DNA of 64,000 bases from Diadophis punctatus similis (GCA_023053685.1 JALIGW010000005.1:22652501-22716500), one strand, 5' to 3'. Counted from the first letter of the stretch, positions 37,876 to 50,723 are shown. Notes: generated from the letters alone by a model not told the origin. Numbers and translations are program-made.

Positions 37876-38940
37876 TAGCCAGTTTGGTGTTTTGGTTAAG
37901 ATAGGGGTCTGTAACCTTAAACACTCAAAGAGCCATTTGGATCCATTTCCAACAGAAAACACTGGGAGCCACAAAACCTGAGTGGGCGTGGCCAACTCGA
38001 TGTCACTCACTTCCACCCAGTCACATGATCCCCCAGCCGCGCCTACCAGGTTTTGTGGCTCCCAGTGTTTTCTGTGGGAAACAGTTCTCTTTTTTTCTCT
38101 TTCTCCCCCCCCTCTCATCTCTCTCTTTCTCAGTCTCTTTCTCTCTTTCTCCCTCTTGTGTGTGTGTGTGTGAGTGTGTGTGTGTGTATGAATGTGTGTG
38201 TTCCCTCTTGAACCATTTCCAAAAACAGGCAAGTGTTGGGGTTTTTTTCCTGATGTTGTTCTTTCTTCTTTGGGTGTTTTTTTTAACCATGATTTAAATT
38301 AAGAGTCATTTCAGGTTCCCAGATAAATGAAGCTCTTTCACTCCCCTGCTGTAGCTCCCTGTTGGCTGGCCCCACCCCTCGCCCTCCCCTCCCAGTCACT
38401 CCTTCTTCTTCCGGCCCTTGTTAGTGCTGCGCGCACCTCGGTCGCTCGGGGAGATGCACAACTTGCTCTCCGCCCCGAGACACTGGCCCGGCTGGCTGCG
38501 GCCGATGCTCTGCATTGTAATGGGCTCCAGGAGAAGGAGGGGACACATTTAGCACGCTTCACAATGGGGGAGATGGTGTCCCCTTCGCTCCTGCTCTGGA
38601 ATATGGGCGAGTCTCCATCCCCCACCTTCTCAGGCCAGGTGAGGCGTCACTGGGGGGGGAGAGCGAGAGGCGGGACCAGCAAGTGGTAGGTTCAGCCGAC
38701 AGGGAGCCACAGCTGGGGGACGAAATAGCCACATGTGGCTCCGGAGCCGTGGGTTGCCGACATCAGGGTTAAGACATCAAGCTACCATGAATTCAATCCC
38801 TGCCTTAGGCACAAAACCAGCTGGGTGACCTTGCACCAGTCACTGTATCTCAGTCCTAGGAAGGAGGCAATGAAAAACTATTTATGAAAAACCTTGCCAA
38901 GAAAACTGTAGGGGACTGGTCCAAGCTGTTTCTGAGAATT
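37876..38940 (+). mobile_element. CORE-SINE split by a hAT
   Basis: The tRNA-like head AGCCAGTTTGGTGTTTTGG is at 37876-37894. It resumes after the inserted hAT at 38775 with CATCAAGCTACC, then CTGCCTTAGGCACAAAACC, AGCTGGGTGACCTTG and AAACCTTGCCAAGAAAACTG. The two halves join cleanly at GGTTAAGA. Confidence 0.85.
37902..38766. mobile_element. hAT element, 865 bp, TSD GGTTAAGA
   Basis: Perfect 8-bp duplications GGTTAAGA lie at 37894-37901 and 38767-38774. The ends TAGGGGTCTGTAACC and GGTTGCCGACATCAG are imperfect inverted repeats (10 of 15 matching). It contains a (CT)n/(TG)n stretch (38090-38190) and a CpG-rich block (38390-38700) that could be mistaken for a CpG island. The 120- and 140-aa frames are not recognisable. 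Confidence 0.88.
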
Positions 38941-39648
38941 ATAATTCTAAGATGGGACAAAGAAAACAATTGCTTTATTTTCCTGACTGTGCTTCTCCTA
39001 CCACGGAGAAACACTTGCTAGCAGTAAGACAGGCATCCGTTGCTACCTGTATGTGGTTAAGGAAGACTTGACAGTTGTAAGGGGGCCTGGGATAGGAGAC
39101 TGAACCACTTGTGTCTAAAAAATGTCAGCAGAAGAAGTCATGCATAAAAAACAGATCAAAACACACGCAATAGGGAAGCCGCCTAAGATCTTATAAGCAT
39201 TGGATCTCGCTGGTGAGTTTAACCACTGCAGTGCATTGTAATACTTGCAAATTATTCAAAATATGCTGTACGTGCTACTTACACATTCACACAAGTTCAG
39301 TATTTCCTGCAAAACCAAATGCAGTTTCTAAAAGTTACATGGAACTGGTCTAACCAGAGTGGAGATTTCTGCAGCTTTCAGATAGTGGTACAGAAATAAA
39401 TTTCAAGAAATAAACACGGGAACAAGGAGACACAATACAAAACTAAAGGTAACTCGGGTGTATAGATTTTAGTACAGTTAAGTGGAGAAGTTTCGTTGCT
39501 TTCCGTTCCGCTGTTCATTTCCTTGCATACTAATTGGTCACGAACCCAAATGATCCTTGCCCCAAAACGTACTTTGATTATATTTTGCATTACCGACAAA
39601 CAATAACACAGGTTGTGTCTAATGGAGATTCTCAATCATCCAGGTCAT
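38941..39648. other. Intronic DNA, nothing recognised
   Basis: No exon or repeat was identified between the SINE and the palindrome upstream of the CpG-rich region. Confidence 0.5.
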
Positions 39649-39810
39649 GGTTGTCCCAAAGGTGCTTCACCCCCCCCCCCCTCAAGAAGCAACTGGACTT
39701 TCTGGTTTTTCTTTGAAGACGTTTCGCTTCTCATCCATGAGAAGCGAAACGTCTTCAAAGAAAAACCAGAAAGTAAAATTACCTCTTGAAAAAAGCACAT
39801 TTGGGACAAT
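39649..39810. repeat. Large inverted repeat with perfect 38-bp arms
   Basis: The inner arms 39697-39734 and 39737-39774 are perfect reverse complements around a CC spacer, starting ACTTTCTGGTTTTTC and ending GAAAAACCAGAAAGT. An outer pair, TTGTCCCAAAGGTGCTT (39649-39665) and AAGCACATTTGGGACAA (about 39794-39810), pairs with one mismatch. The GAAGCGAAACGTCTTCAAAG motif is common in vertebrate interspersed repeats, so this is probably two head-to-head copies of one. Confidence 0.92.
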
Positions 39811-41850
39811 TACACGGGGGTTTTGGGGGGTGGGGGAGTCAGAGTCAAGAGTTTTGAGCCGTTTGTGCCGTCGCCGGTGTGGCATGGCTGTTTTCGACGG
39901 CTCTCCGCTCCGGAAGAGTTGCTTGAAGAACCTTGCTGGCCCCAAACTCAACAAGTCCCCCGCTCGCGGTCTGCCGGCGTCGGAGGAAGGCGCCAACTCT
40001 CCCTAGTGGAGAACCAGCGGCAGTTCCCCTATCCCTTTTTCCGGGGTGAGGCGGGGGCGCGCGCGCGCATTCGCACAGCTCCTACTCCCGCTCGGCACTA
40101 AAACGACAGGCTGGCAGCACGCGCTCTCCTTTCTCTCGTGCATTGCCTAAAGTAGGAGGAAAGCCAGCTTCCCCGAGCGCCCGGTCTGCAAAACCGGGAG
40201 GGAGGGGGGGCAGGAAACAATAGAAAATGCTTCAAAGTGAACAGCTCTGGGAGCCAGGTTTGAAATCGGGACTGGCGAAAGCGGCAAACCCCGCCGCCAC
40301 CCACCACCCTTTTCTCCGCCTTTCTCCCTACAACAGCCTTCCGCCCTCGTTTTATTTATTTTTTAATCAGATCTGAGATCCCATTGGAGGGAGTTCAGTA
40401 AATGAGGACATTTCCAGGACTGCGTGGCTTCTGCTGTTACTCTGGCATTGAATTGCCTCCGCGACTCACGAATGAATTAATGTTGGACTGCGAAATCTAA
40501 CGAGGAAGAAGAAGAAGACGAGCGAGAGGGAAAGCAGGCGTTGATAGTGGTTGGGGGTCTCCGGGAAGATTTTTTTCTTTTTCTTTTTTTTTTAAATCTC
40601 CTTGGTGTTTTCTTGCAGCAGATGCTCTTGCGAGAGCGGCTCGTTCCTCTGCAAGCTTGCAGAAGTGAGCCGATAGAGATGCATCATCGCAAAGGAACTG
40701 CACTGACCTTTACTTATTTCTAAGGAAACGCTGTAAGGTAAGCAACCTCGCGCTACAGATCAGCCGAAATTTCTGGGGAAACTGCAGACGCTGCCCCCCA
40801 GATTCCCCGAGGATCAAGAGTGCCTTGACACAAGCCTCAGCATCATGCCGGAATGAGGCTTGGGGAGAACAGTGAGTTACCATGGCTGCCTAATTAAAAC
40901 TTCACAGAGAGAGAAGTATGAGCATGCATATACGAGGCGCGTAACATTTCAAGGGGCGGGGGCGAAGAAGAGAGAAAGCGGTTTTTGTTATGCAATAGGA
41001 CGTGGCTCCCATTCACATCCAGCGGTGGCACCTTACAAGTTTCACGGGAAATAAGGGCGGCGGGGATGGGGGGGGGGGGGAGAGAAGCTGAGGCAATACT
41101 ACTCCACATGTCCTCGAATTGCGCTCTTCTAGAAAAAAAAATGCCCACAAATCGGATGGCTCGCTATTCATTTTACACCGAGTGCTGAGGCGGACGGGAT
41201 TGCTCCTTTTCCCCGGGCGTAGATTTGGCAACTAATCTCTCTCGCTGACTCTGAAGATTTTTCGCCGCCGCCGTTACTACTACTCGTTTTTCGTCCAGAA
41301 AATGAGACTGTAAATGAGGTCCGCCCTTGGGGGGGGAGGCTGCGTGATACACGGAGATTTATCTCAAGTCAAATAAACGTGCCGCTAAGTTGAAGTGCGG
41401 TAGAGAACTTCCCACAGAAAGAGACACCGCGGACCTTGGTGTGATTATTATCTCTGGCTTTGAAGCCGGGGCTGTATGAGGAGAACCGCTCTCCGGAAAA
41501 TCATCCTCCCCTTTAAAGCCCGCTAAGCAGGTAAATCCCATTGAGATGCGCCAGGTTAAAAGGAAAAGAAAGTGAGCAAAAAGCGCGTATCGGGGTCCAA
41601 AGTCACAGCGGCCAGCTCGCTGGGACCTTGCGTCCTGCTGCCTCATGCTGACGGGGGGGGGGGGAGAGGGAGGGAGGTGTCCGCCTTGCGTCTTTAGCAC
41701 TCGAATAAAAATCCTCTCGTGTGACCTCAGCTTCTCCATAAAACGCTACAGCGAGCTCCAATAATAACTGGGCGCAAAGATTGCAGCTTTTAGAGGAGGT
41801 GGGGGGGGGGATAGAAAAGGCTGGAGAGTTCAAATGTAAGCTTCAGACCC
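39811..41850 (+). promoter_or_regulatory. INSYN2A: CpG-rich region, probable INSYN2A promoter and first exon(s)
   Basis: About 2 kb of GC- and CpG-rich DNA that, unlike other GC-rich patches here, does not look like a transposon. It has blocks such as CCGTCGCCGG and GGGGGCGCGCGCGCGCATTC and pyrimidine-rich runs with G-strings. It lies on the 5' side of the INSYN2A exons and contains a spliced-looking exon (40619-40737). The transcription start cannot be placed. GTGAGG at 40045 is a possible donor of the first exon. Confidence 0.65.
40619..40737 (+). other. INSYN2A: Probable INSYN2A 5' UTR exon
   Basis: A long T-rich tract ending TGTTTTCTTGCAG (40618) and a donor GTAAGC at 40738 bound a 119-bp segment. 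The segment holds its own small frame (ATG at 40622, 33 codons, stop at 40721-40723) that would act as an upstream ORF if the exon is transcribed. Splicing to 54484 would put GCTGTAAG before GCTAAGTAACACAATGG. This rests on splice signals and position only; no transcript evidence is available. Confidence 0.5.
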
Positions 41851-44800
41851 GTCTTTTTTACACGCCCGGGAAGCCCTGGAACGAAATGCTCTGTTACTCT
41901 GAACGGTTGTCTCCAAAGACCCTGTCCCAAAGGAGCAGCAGGCTCTCCTTGGCACTGCAAAGCTAGACCAGGCAGTGAAGTGGTATAATTTCGACCTTGG
42001 CAGGTTGAAATGGGTGAGATCTGACAGGCACATAGGGGATTATTTAACTCATTAGTAGCTGGAAAAGAGATTAGAAAGATCATTCATTGCATCCCAATTC
42101 TGGAAAGTGCTGTAGTAAAATAACCATAGGAGGTATACAAACAAAATGATACAAAGAATTGTCCATAGATTCCTTTCCTTTCTGCATTCTGAAGTTCATA
42201 CCGCTCATATGTTCTGTAATCTCTGATTCTGAAGGTATGTAGGTTAGGATCAAGATTATGGATGAAAAATTACTAGGCAGACATCACATGATGTGGCCAT
42301 TCCATCATCATGCATGTATTCATAATTTCACTATTTAAGTTTTTAATAGAGATATTAAACTAGGAAGATAAACTAATAGCTGCATATGTGTGTGTATGAG
42401 TGCAGATGATACTTCCATGTTACAGGTAGACGAGTGTCTATTTTTGTTATTTTTTGTTATATTTATGTTCATCTTACAATCAGCAAAAATGCCGGTGTGC
42501 TGAATATATAGATTAATCTCATTACTAGCAGATACATTAGAGCATTTTTCTACAATATCTGCACAAATTTCTCTTAAAGTATTTTAATGTGAATTCATGT
42601 GTTCAATATTAACTTCATATTGGTTTAATCACATTAGCATGAATTTTAAATAGGTTTTAAAGTGGGATCAATATTCTAGTTTCAAATGAATGATACAAAG
42701 TTATTTTATCTAAAATATTGTGAACAGTTTAAATATCTGAAAATTGTTTTCTTACAAATAAATGAGTAATCAGTTAATTACAAAAATGATAATGAAATAA
42801 ACCACTAATCAACCGTATAAAAATTGAAAGTGCTTAACATTCAGTACACTAGTTTCTTCATTAAGTTAAACAGGCAACCCTTACAGAAACACCTTCGCAT
42901 GTTGCAAGTGAGCAATTTTGTTGAAAGGGATAGATATAAAACTGGAAAAGACTGAATCAAAATAATCCAATAGTAAACTATTAACAATAGAATTATGTGA
43001 GCAACCATGAAATGTGAAGTAACTTATACTGCATATGAGAAAAAGAAAGTGGAACTGTTTTTTAAATCAATTCACCCACCCAAAGAAATTTAGGGCTGAG
43101 AAATAAAGTACATAGCATTGTTATTTTTCTATCAACCATAACAAAGCAATCCTAAAGATATATTCACAATAAATCTTATTGAATTCAATGGTGTTTTATT
43201 CCAAACACTGGATAAAGGATTGCAGTCTAATTTAAAAAGTTCTTAAATATGTCCTGAGTCAGAAGCAACAACTATAACCACTAATAGAAAACCAGCCATC
43301 TTTAACATAATGCTGTCCAGATGTGATGGGATTAATATTCAAATTTAGTCGACATGGAGAGGAATAGTTTAGAGAAATTTTGAACTAAAAGAAGAGTTTT
43401 TTTCTCTTAAAAACAATGGTAGGACCTAGTATTAACACATATACACAGAACTTTATGAAAGATTACAAAAACTAAAAAAAATAGTTTTTTCCATATTTAT
43501 CATTATATATCCATATCCATCTTTAGGAGTGATCATAAATTTGGAACTTAAGTTTCATAATGAAACTAAGTATTCAGTTCACTGCTAAATGGAAGTCACT
43601 TATTATTGTGCATGATAAATGTCATAGTTGCTGTAGATAAATAAGAAAAAATATCTGTATTCTCAAATCTAGAAAATAATATAACTGGAAAAAAATACAA
43701 AACAGTAGTTTTTAATTATGATTCTGTCCCTAAACTTTACAGAATGCAATAAAACTTTTCAACTCAATGCATTTGACACTTTAAAGAAACTAGTGACATT
43801 GCCTGACCAGTATGCTAGACTGCCAAATTGCATTGCCAAACATGTTCTATAGTTCTGAAATTACTTTCTAGTTTTCATTTATAAATGATGCTTCTACAGG
43901 GCTCTGTGGGTCTTGCTCATAATGGTATTAAATGACAAATCCCAAGTTTAAGGGTCACTTTGTTAGAATTGATAATAACATAACCAATCTTCTCATTATT
44001 GACGTTACTGTTTTGGCATTTATCAGATCTCTTTTTCCTAACCTAAGGCATATCTACATTTGCAACTTGAGGAAGGTTTTCAGACTACACTATGTATAAA
44101 ACATACTGCTAATTAATATCCTTTTAAAATGTTAATGTTTTATAAACAAGCTATGAACGTAACATACAAATGTTTCATAGGCATATTTATTTTATGTGCA
44201 TAATATTCTCTCTTCTATTAATCTCACTGAGATTAAGACATGTAACTGGGAATGTTCATATCCTTCTGCATATGTTTTACAGATCAATCAGTTAAGAGTG
44301 CAGTTGGTTAATATCTAACATAGTTAACATCACTGCATGTGATATCACCAGTGAAGTAGAACATACCCAAATGATTTGGACTAACAACTAATAAAATTAA
44401 TGAAATTTTGCCACATCACTTGAAAGTAGTTTTGGAACAAATGATTTATATACCAGCATATGATGCAATTGACACTGCATTAAATGATGAGTCATGTAGC
44501 GTGTTTTCCCTTTAAAATGTAAAAATAGTTATATAAAACATGGTGATTCTGTTTGTTTATGCTGGGTTAATATGACTCTAGTTCATGTGATGACTTCATC
44601 AAAAGCCTGTATGACTGAAAAAAATGGACAGCTCAGTAAACTCAACTGTTTTCAGTACACAATTCTCAAAGAGAATGCTATATAAATTAGCTTCACAGTT
44701 CAACTGTAAAGTTTCAAACAGATTTATGTCAAGACACTGTCAGCGTGAATAATTACAGCATAGGGTTTAACATTTTTAGATAACCTCATTCATGAATCAT

Positions 44801-47800
44801 TACAAGTGATTAATGCTCCAGTGTACATTCATGAATAATTTAATTCACAGAACCTGGGGCTAAGGGCATAACAAAAATTCAAAGACTACAGTAACCTACA
44901 TCTAGTCTTGGGTATTCAGAAAACCCAGAAGACTATACAAACCAGATTTTTATATCTTCAACAAAAAGAAGACCCATTATTAAAGAAGTCCAAAGAATCA
45001 ATGTATTAGTTTCAAGATAGTAAGTGCTTGGATTTCCCCCCAAACATTTTGCAGCTTACCATTTTTCAAATTGTTTTATAAACTCTGGCATTCAAGTTCT
45101 ATTTACTTTTAGTTCTGCAGGCCAACCAAATTATTGGCACAGTGAATTTATAAAACGCAGATATGATATATAACCAAGAAGAGAGGAGCCTTAAATTATA
45201 TGTGAGCAGCTGGAACAATCACAAAGAGAAAAAACAATCTCAAAACTATAGTAATACCAATTAAAGCATTTAACTAGGACCTAGTGTAATTATACAATAG
45301 CATTGTTCTTCTCCACTCCTACTTTCCTACCTTTCAGACTGACCCGTATGCAGCAAAGCTAAAGAGGTACTCAAGGAAGTTAGGCAAGAGATAAGGCCAT
45401 GTCTGTTTCTGCGCAGTTAAATGTCTTGACTAGGATTTAAGATTATGCCAAGTGGAACTATTAGATGCAGTGATGACCATCAACATGGATAATTTTAAGT
45501 AGAGGATTGAACCCCAAAATGCACTATAAATTAAATCAATACATTTATAGGGGATAAAGACTGTCAGACTACTAGTTTTTATTATTCAGTTACCTCTGAT
45601 ATCAGAGCTAATATGGATGAATGAATTCTCAGTACCAGGTATTTTTGGGTTTTTGTCAAATTTTTCACAATCTTTTCATAGTCATAAAGGGAGCAGAATG
45701 CCAGATTAAATTTGTCCTTCATCTGATCCTGCACAGCTTTTCTTAGCCTGTTTTCATTGCACCTCACTTACATATTTGATGGTTCTTTGGCATCAGATTA
45801 GGGAAGGCTGACCATAACGTTCCTTTTAAGTAAATGTACTGTCTCGAAATGTTTACATTAGGAAATGCAGGAATGTTACTAAAGTGGTTATATAACTGTT
45901 TATAATTTTATTTATTTATGTACTTTCACATTCCACATGAAAGTACATTTATTTATGTACTTTCACATTCCACATGTATATACTATACATGGTAGTACAT
46001 ATTTCTTTCAGCATAAGTTGCATTTTCCCATCACATATGAAAAACTTTGACATTTAATTCTACATTTGGGTCATTTAGTGAGTTATTTAGTACACAATGA
46101 GTTATTTCAAACAAAATATGTCTACAGTAAAATATATAAAATTGCTATTACATATGAAGTTTTATCAGAAGACACATGACAGTTATATTTCTGCAACATA
46201 GCTAAGTTACTATTTCCCAAGAAGTGATAATGTCTTGATGACAGAGTTCAAGTTGAGCAAAATATCCTTCCCTAATTTTCAGATCCTTTTTTCTGTGCCA
46301 AATACCTGGGAAGTAGCATCATAACTCAGAAGGGCATGTACAAAGAACAAGTTACAACTAAGATTCAAATGCAGTGCTGATTTTATCTCTTCTATGTTCA
46401 TACTCTGCTATTACATGAATCCTGTTTTTGTTTTCATCTAAACAGCATTATTTACTGCAGTACAGACTTCTGCGAACAATATATTTTCTTGAAATGGCAA
46501 CTCTTTTTTATAAGTTTTTATTGTTTGTTTGAGATTTTCCTTGCTTCCGTCTATCACTGAGCATATTAAAATCTATAGTTTGTTAAACCTCTTAAACTTT
46601 AAAAAAACATTTAGTGTTGGTACTGTTTATACATTTGTGCATTTAACAACTGAAATTGAATTTCTAGATAGTCTCAAATCAGATGCATCCTTTAACAGAG
46701 GAATCATGAAATATAAGTATGAGCTTTCCATAAGTATGTACAAGAAATTTAAGAGTTGCTACAGTTGACAGAGAAGACAAGAAGAAATCCTTTCAACACA
46801 TAAACTGGGTCTTCTGTTGTAACTGTCAAAGACTGTTCCAGTTCTAACCACACAGTATTTGCCAGGACCATCATAGCTAGCTTATAGATAGGTTATCTAC
46901 TATTATAGTCCTCCTTAAACGCTGGAATAGCATCTGACAATCAATCTGGGCTATTTCATAATGCAATGTTGTGTTTTCTATTCCTTTCGCAAAGGAAATT
47001 GTTTATTTGATTAACAAATGAAGCACTGAAATGTATTTGTAAGATATATGACAGTAATGATTTCTTCATAGCATTCATAGAACTGCATAGCAATATTAAT
47101 TGACTTCAAATACATTACTGTATATTTTCTCTTCCCCTTTTCCTATTGACTAGTTATTTCTCATATTTGTGCAAAGGTAAATTCAGATGAGAGACCACTT
47201 ATACACTTACTGCACTTACTTCAATAAAACACTTCAATGGCTTTTCATTTCCACACAGACACACACACACACACACACTGTCATACATATATATCTTGGA
47301 ATAAAAGCTTGTAATCAGTGGCTACCATTCATGGAAATAGTTTACCATAAAGAACGCAAGCCATTTGTTCTCATTGCTGTGAGATACCTTTCAATTCATT
47401 TACCATCTGAAAACATACAGTGGTAGTATTACTGTTTTGTCATATTCTGTTTTGGTTTTTAGTTTCAATAATATGGTAATCATTATTTCTGAGATGACAT
47501 AACCCTGTTTATACCCTTGCTTCCTTATGATGAGACTGATCTTTCTCATAAAATGTTTTATATCAGAGTTAACACTACATTGTTGCTTCCTTTTACTTTT
47601 GAGGACTGACACTCTTTTCCACCAGATTGAATTGGTGGAAGTGTCAGGGATTATTAGAATGTTGGGGCACTCTCAGTAAGAATGCTTTCTTTCATGTGTC
47701 ACTATTCTGTCACTAAGCATATTTTAAATTGTTACCTTATAAAGCAATTATCAACCACAACTATCTGTTGTATCATTAATACACCACAGGAATGCTTATC

Positions 47801-49855
47801 CTTGTTCAGCACAGTTAACATTAGAATCACTGTTCTAGGTAGTTCTTTTTGGTTCATTAGCCATACTGCTAATGCCTTTTGCCATAGTGGTTAAAAAAAT
47901 TAACAATGGCTGTATTTTTTTTAATCATTCATCAAGAAAAATGAGGTTGAATATATGTCTAATGTTTGTATATGTAAAAACAAAACAACCTTGTAATTTT
48001 TGTTCATTGTGATTCCTCTGCCCAAGGAGGATGAATCCAGGATGAATATCTGTCAGATATTACACCACAAAACACTAGGCAAAGGTTTATTGGAAACTGT
48101 AGCAGATTTCAGAATAGCTGAATAGCTCTTTATATATCAGTAATTAATACAGTTCAGGGAAAGACCAGTGATGAAACAGATTCTTATAGCAACACAGACC
48201 TGTCTGTTGGACTCTAGGCACTACTGTGAAATTGGACTATAGGCTCCAATTGCTACTAGTCTTAGACTCTTAATCATATCCATGTTATGGAAAGAACAGA
48301 TGTATTAATGTGTTGATATGGAGTTCAACATCATCAAGCTTATATTGGACAAATTGACTTGCACCTATTTTTGCATCAAAGAAGGAATGGTATACTTCTC
48401 ATGTTTCACTACATGAAGAACAGAAGCCATGATGAAATAAACTAATCAGTTGGAATCCCTAAAGTGAAATAACATTGCTAGACATTTGTGAAAGTACACA
48501 ATTTTACAGTAATTTGTCTTTGGTTGCTTGTGTGATAGTTATGGCAACTACTGAGAAAACACTTTTTATCTTTGTTGTGTTGTGAGAGTTCTGAAAGTTC
48601 TGCAGTATAAACATTGTTTTTCTTCTGCAGATGTTATTTATTCAGTCAGATGCTTGAAACATCTTCACATAATTTTTAATTAGTTTAGTTGCTGTTGCTG
48701 ATTTCTACATCAGCACTTTTTTCCTTCAGGCTTACTAAAGTGTTATTGGAGAAAAGACTGAAGCATTTTTGAATATTGCCTCTATTTCTTCTACCTGCTA
48801 AGTCAGTGATTGCAATTTTATTATTGAGCTGTTCTTGAACTTTATTCTTTGAGTGCTATCCTGAATATAATCAGAAAGTGCTCAGATCTTCCTTGTTCTT
48901 TTTAACTGAATGTAGTATGACTTTTTTTTGTTCCTCAACGATATACTCAAATTATTTTACACTTTTATTCCTCTTTGCTTGGCTCCTTTTTTAAGTGCCA
49001 CGTTTTAGATGAAATTTAATCAATCAGCATTGAAGCTATGTGAAAGTATTTTCTGAGTCCTGAAATTAACCTGGCATTATTTATGCATGCTTATAGATTA
49101 TATATTTCGGGGGGGGAGTCAGCCCTGTACACTCTGATTTTAGTTTTAATTTCTGATGCTGCAAAAGCCTTGTATATTAATGAAAAAATAAGTTAAATGG
49201 CAATTAACTCCTCTCCACTAATTTTTTGACATGGCTCCCTGACCACAAGTAAATGTCTTCAACAGAAGAAAAATACGTACATAATTTGAACTGTTTTAAC
49301 ATTTATGTATAATCAGCAATGCTGTTATCACTTCTGCATTATATCTTCTGGCTTCAGTTAAATAATTAATGCCATCATTCCCCCCCCCCCCACACACACA
49401 GACACATATTACTGTGGATTCTTTGAATGGATTCTTATGACAAATCTGGACATCAACGTTTGGCATCATATAGAAGTGAAAGGTTCACACTGTCCAAATT
49501 ATTTTTAATGTTTTTTTTTTCTGACTCTGAAATACAGCTATCAAATAACGGGCTAACCTGAAATGATAACTCAGTTCTTAATAAATGGAATATGGGACCC
49601 ACAGAATACTTGACAGATTAAACTAGAAGCATGCAGTCATTTACTATGGTAGATTATGGGTTTGGCTTGTGCTATGTTACAGGTTCAATAGCCTTTTTCT
49701 TCCTTTAAAAAAAATTACACTCTATCTATTAAAAAGTAAAAAGCCCCCTTAAGAATTTCAAATCAATCATTATCTCTTTTTGTACTTCTGTTATTTTTTT
49801 ATTCATATTGCTGGTAGTTAAAATGGATTTTCCTGTACATTCTAAAGACGGTGGA
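41851..49855. other. 8-kb AT-rich, repeat-poor part of INSYN2A intron 1
   Basis: I found no SINE, LINE, hAT or MITE of the families common elsewhere in the window, only a small tandem duplication near 45908-45975 and an (AC)n run at about 47257-47278. No conserved coding exon is apparent. It probably contains noncoding regulatory sequence, which is inference. Confidence 0.5.
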
Positions 49856-49900
49856 GTGTGTGTGTGTGTGTGTGTGTGTGTACACACACACACACACACA
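49856..49900. repeat. (TG)n-TA-(CA)n palindromic microsatellite
   Basis: About 12 TG units followed directly by about 10 CA units form a self-complementary tract. Confidence 0.9.
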
Positions 49901-49920
49901 TATTTTGCAGTCATTTAAGT

Positions 49921-50064
49921 CAGTAGTGGGTTTCACTTACCTTTGCTACCAGTTTGGGAATGGGAGCGCAAACACAACACTTCTGCGCATGCCCAGAACC
50001 TTCTGCGCATGCCCAGAACGTCCATGATGACGTTTCGGGGCGAACAGGTAGAAACCTACCATTG
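49921..50064. mobile_element. 144-bp hAT MITE, TSD ATTTAAGT
   Basis: The ends CAGTAGTGGGTTTCACTT and GTAGAAACCTACCATTG are inverted repeats. Perfect 8-bp ATTTAAGT copies lie at 49913-49920 and 50065-50072. The body contains two tandem copies of CTTCTGCGCATGCCCAGAAC. Confidence 0.93.
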
Positions 50065-50094
50065 ATTTAAGTTCTTAAATGCAGAATCAATTTG

Positions 50095-50295
50095 TTGACA
50101 GTGGTGTAGTGGGTAAGGCATTGACTACAAATCAGGAGACTGCGAGTTCTAGTCCTGCCTTAGGCACAAAGCCAGCTGGCTGATCTTGGACCAATCTCTC
50201 TCAGCCTCAGTGGAAAACCACTTTTGAAAAACCTTGCCAAGAAAACTGCATGGACTTGTTCAGACAATCAGTAGGAGTCAAAAACTGATTCAAAG
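50095..50295 (+). mobile_element. CORE-SINE (MIR-like)
   Basis: The tRNA-like head is ACAGTGGTGTAGTGGGTAAG and the B-box-like block is GCGAGTTCTAGTCCTGCC. The CORE part with GGCACAAAGCCAGCTGGCTG and the 3' part AAAACCTTGCCAAGAAAACT follow. The same family is split at 37876. Confidence 0.85.
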
Positions 50296-50344
50296 GCACA
50301 TACACACAAACACAATTCCTTGTGAATTGGTGTGAGAATGATAT

Positions 50345-50723
50345 ACAGATAGTCCTCGACTTAAAACAGTTCATTTAATGACCGTTCAAAGTTACAACAG
50401 CACTGAAAAACATGACTTAGCAATTTTCACACTTATGATCAGAGCATCCCCATAGTCATGTGATCAAAATTCAGATGCTTGGCGATTCTCATATTTATGA
50501 CATTTGCAGTGCCCTGGGGTCATGTGATCCCCTTTTGCGGCTCTCTGACAAGCAAAGTCAATGGGGAAGGTAGATTCATTTAACAACTGTGTTACTAACA
50601 ACTACAGTGATTCACTTAACAACTGGCAAGAAAGGTAGTAAAATGGGGCAAACTCACTTAACAAATGTTTCATTTAACATACATTTTGGGCTCAATTGTA
50701 GTCATAAACTGATTACTACCTGT
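50345..50723. mobile_element. Squamate MITE, full length
   Basis: The left end ACAGATAGTCCTCGACTTA and right end GATTACTACCTGT are inverted termini. The body is full of TTAACAACTG and GGTCATGTGA-like motifs shared with copies at 10070, 51654, 53478 and 58171. Noncoding. A TA flank is compatible with Tc1/mariner-type insertion but not proven. Confidence 0.85.

Noticed and set aside
38390..38700. CpG-rich block that could be a promoter island
   Set aside because: It lies within a TSD-bounded hAT element (37902-38766), so its CpG content is better explained by the transposon.
45908..45975. About 30-bp tandem duplication containing TATGTACTTTCACATTCCAC
   Set aside because: A simple local two-copy duplication with no wider structure. 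Noted only as a minor intronic feature.
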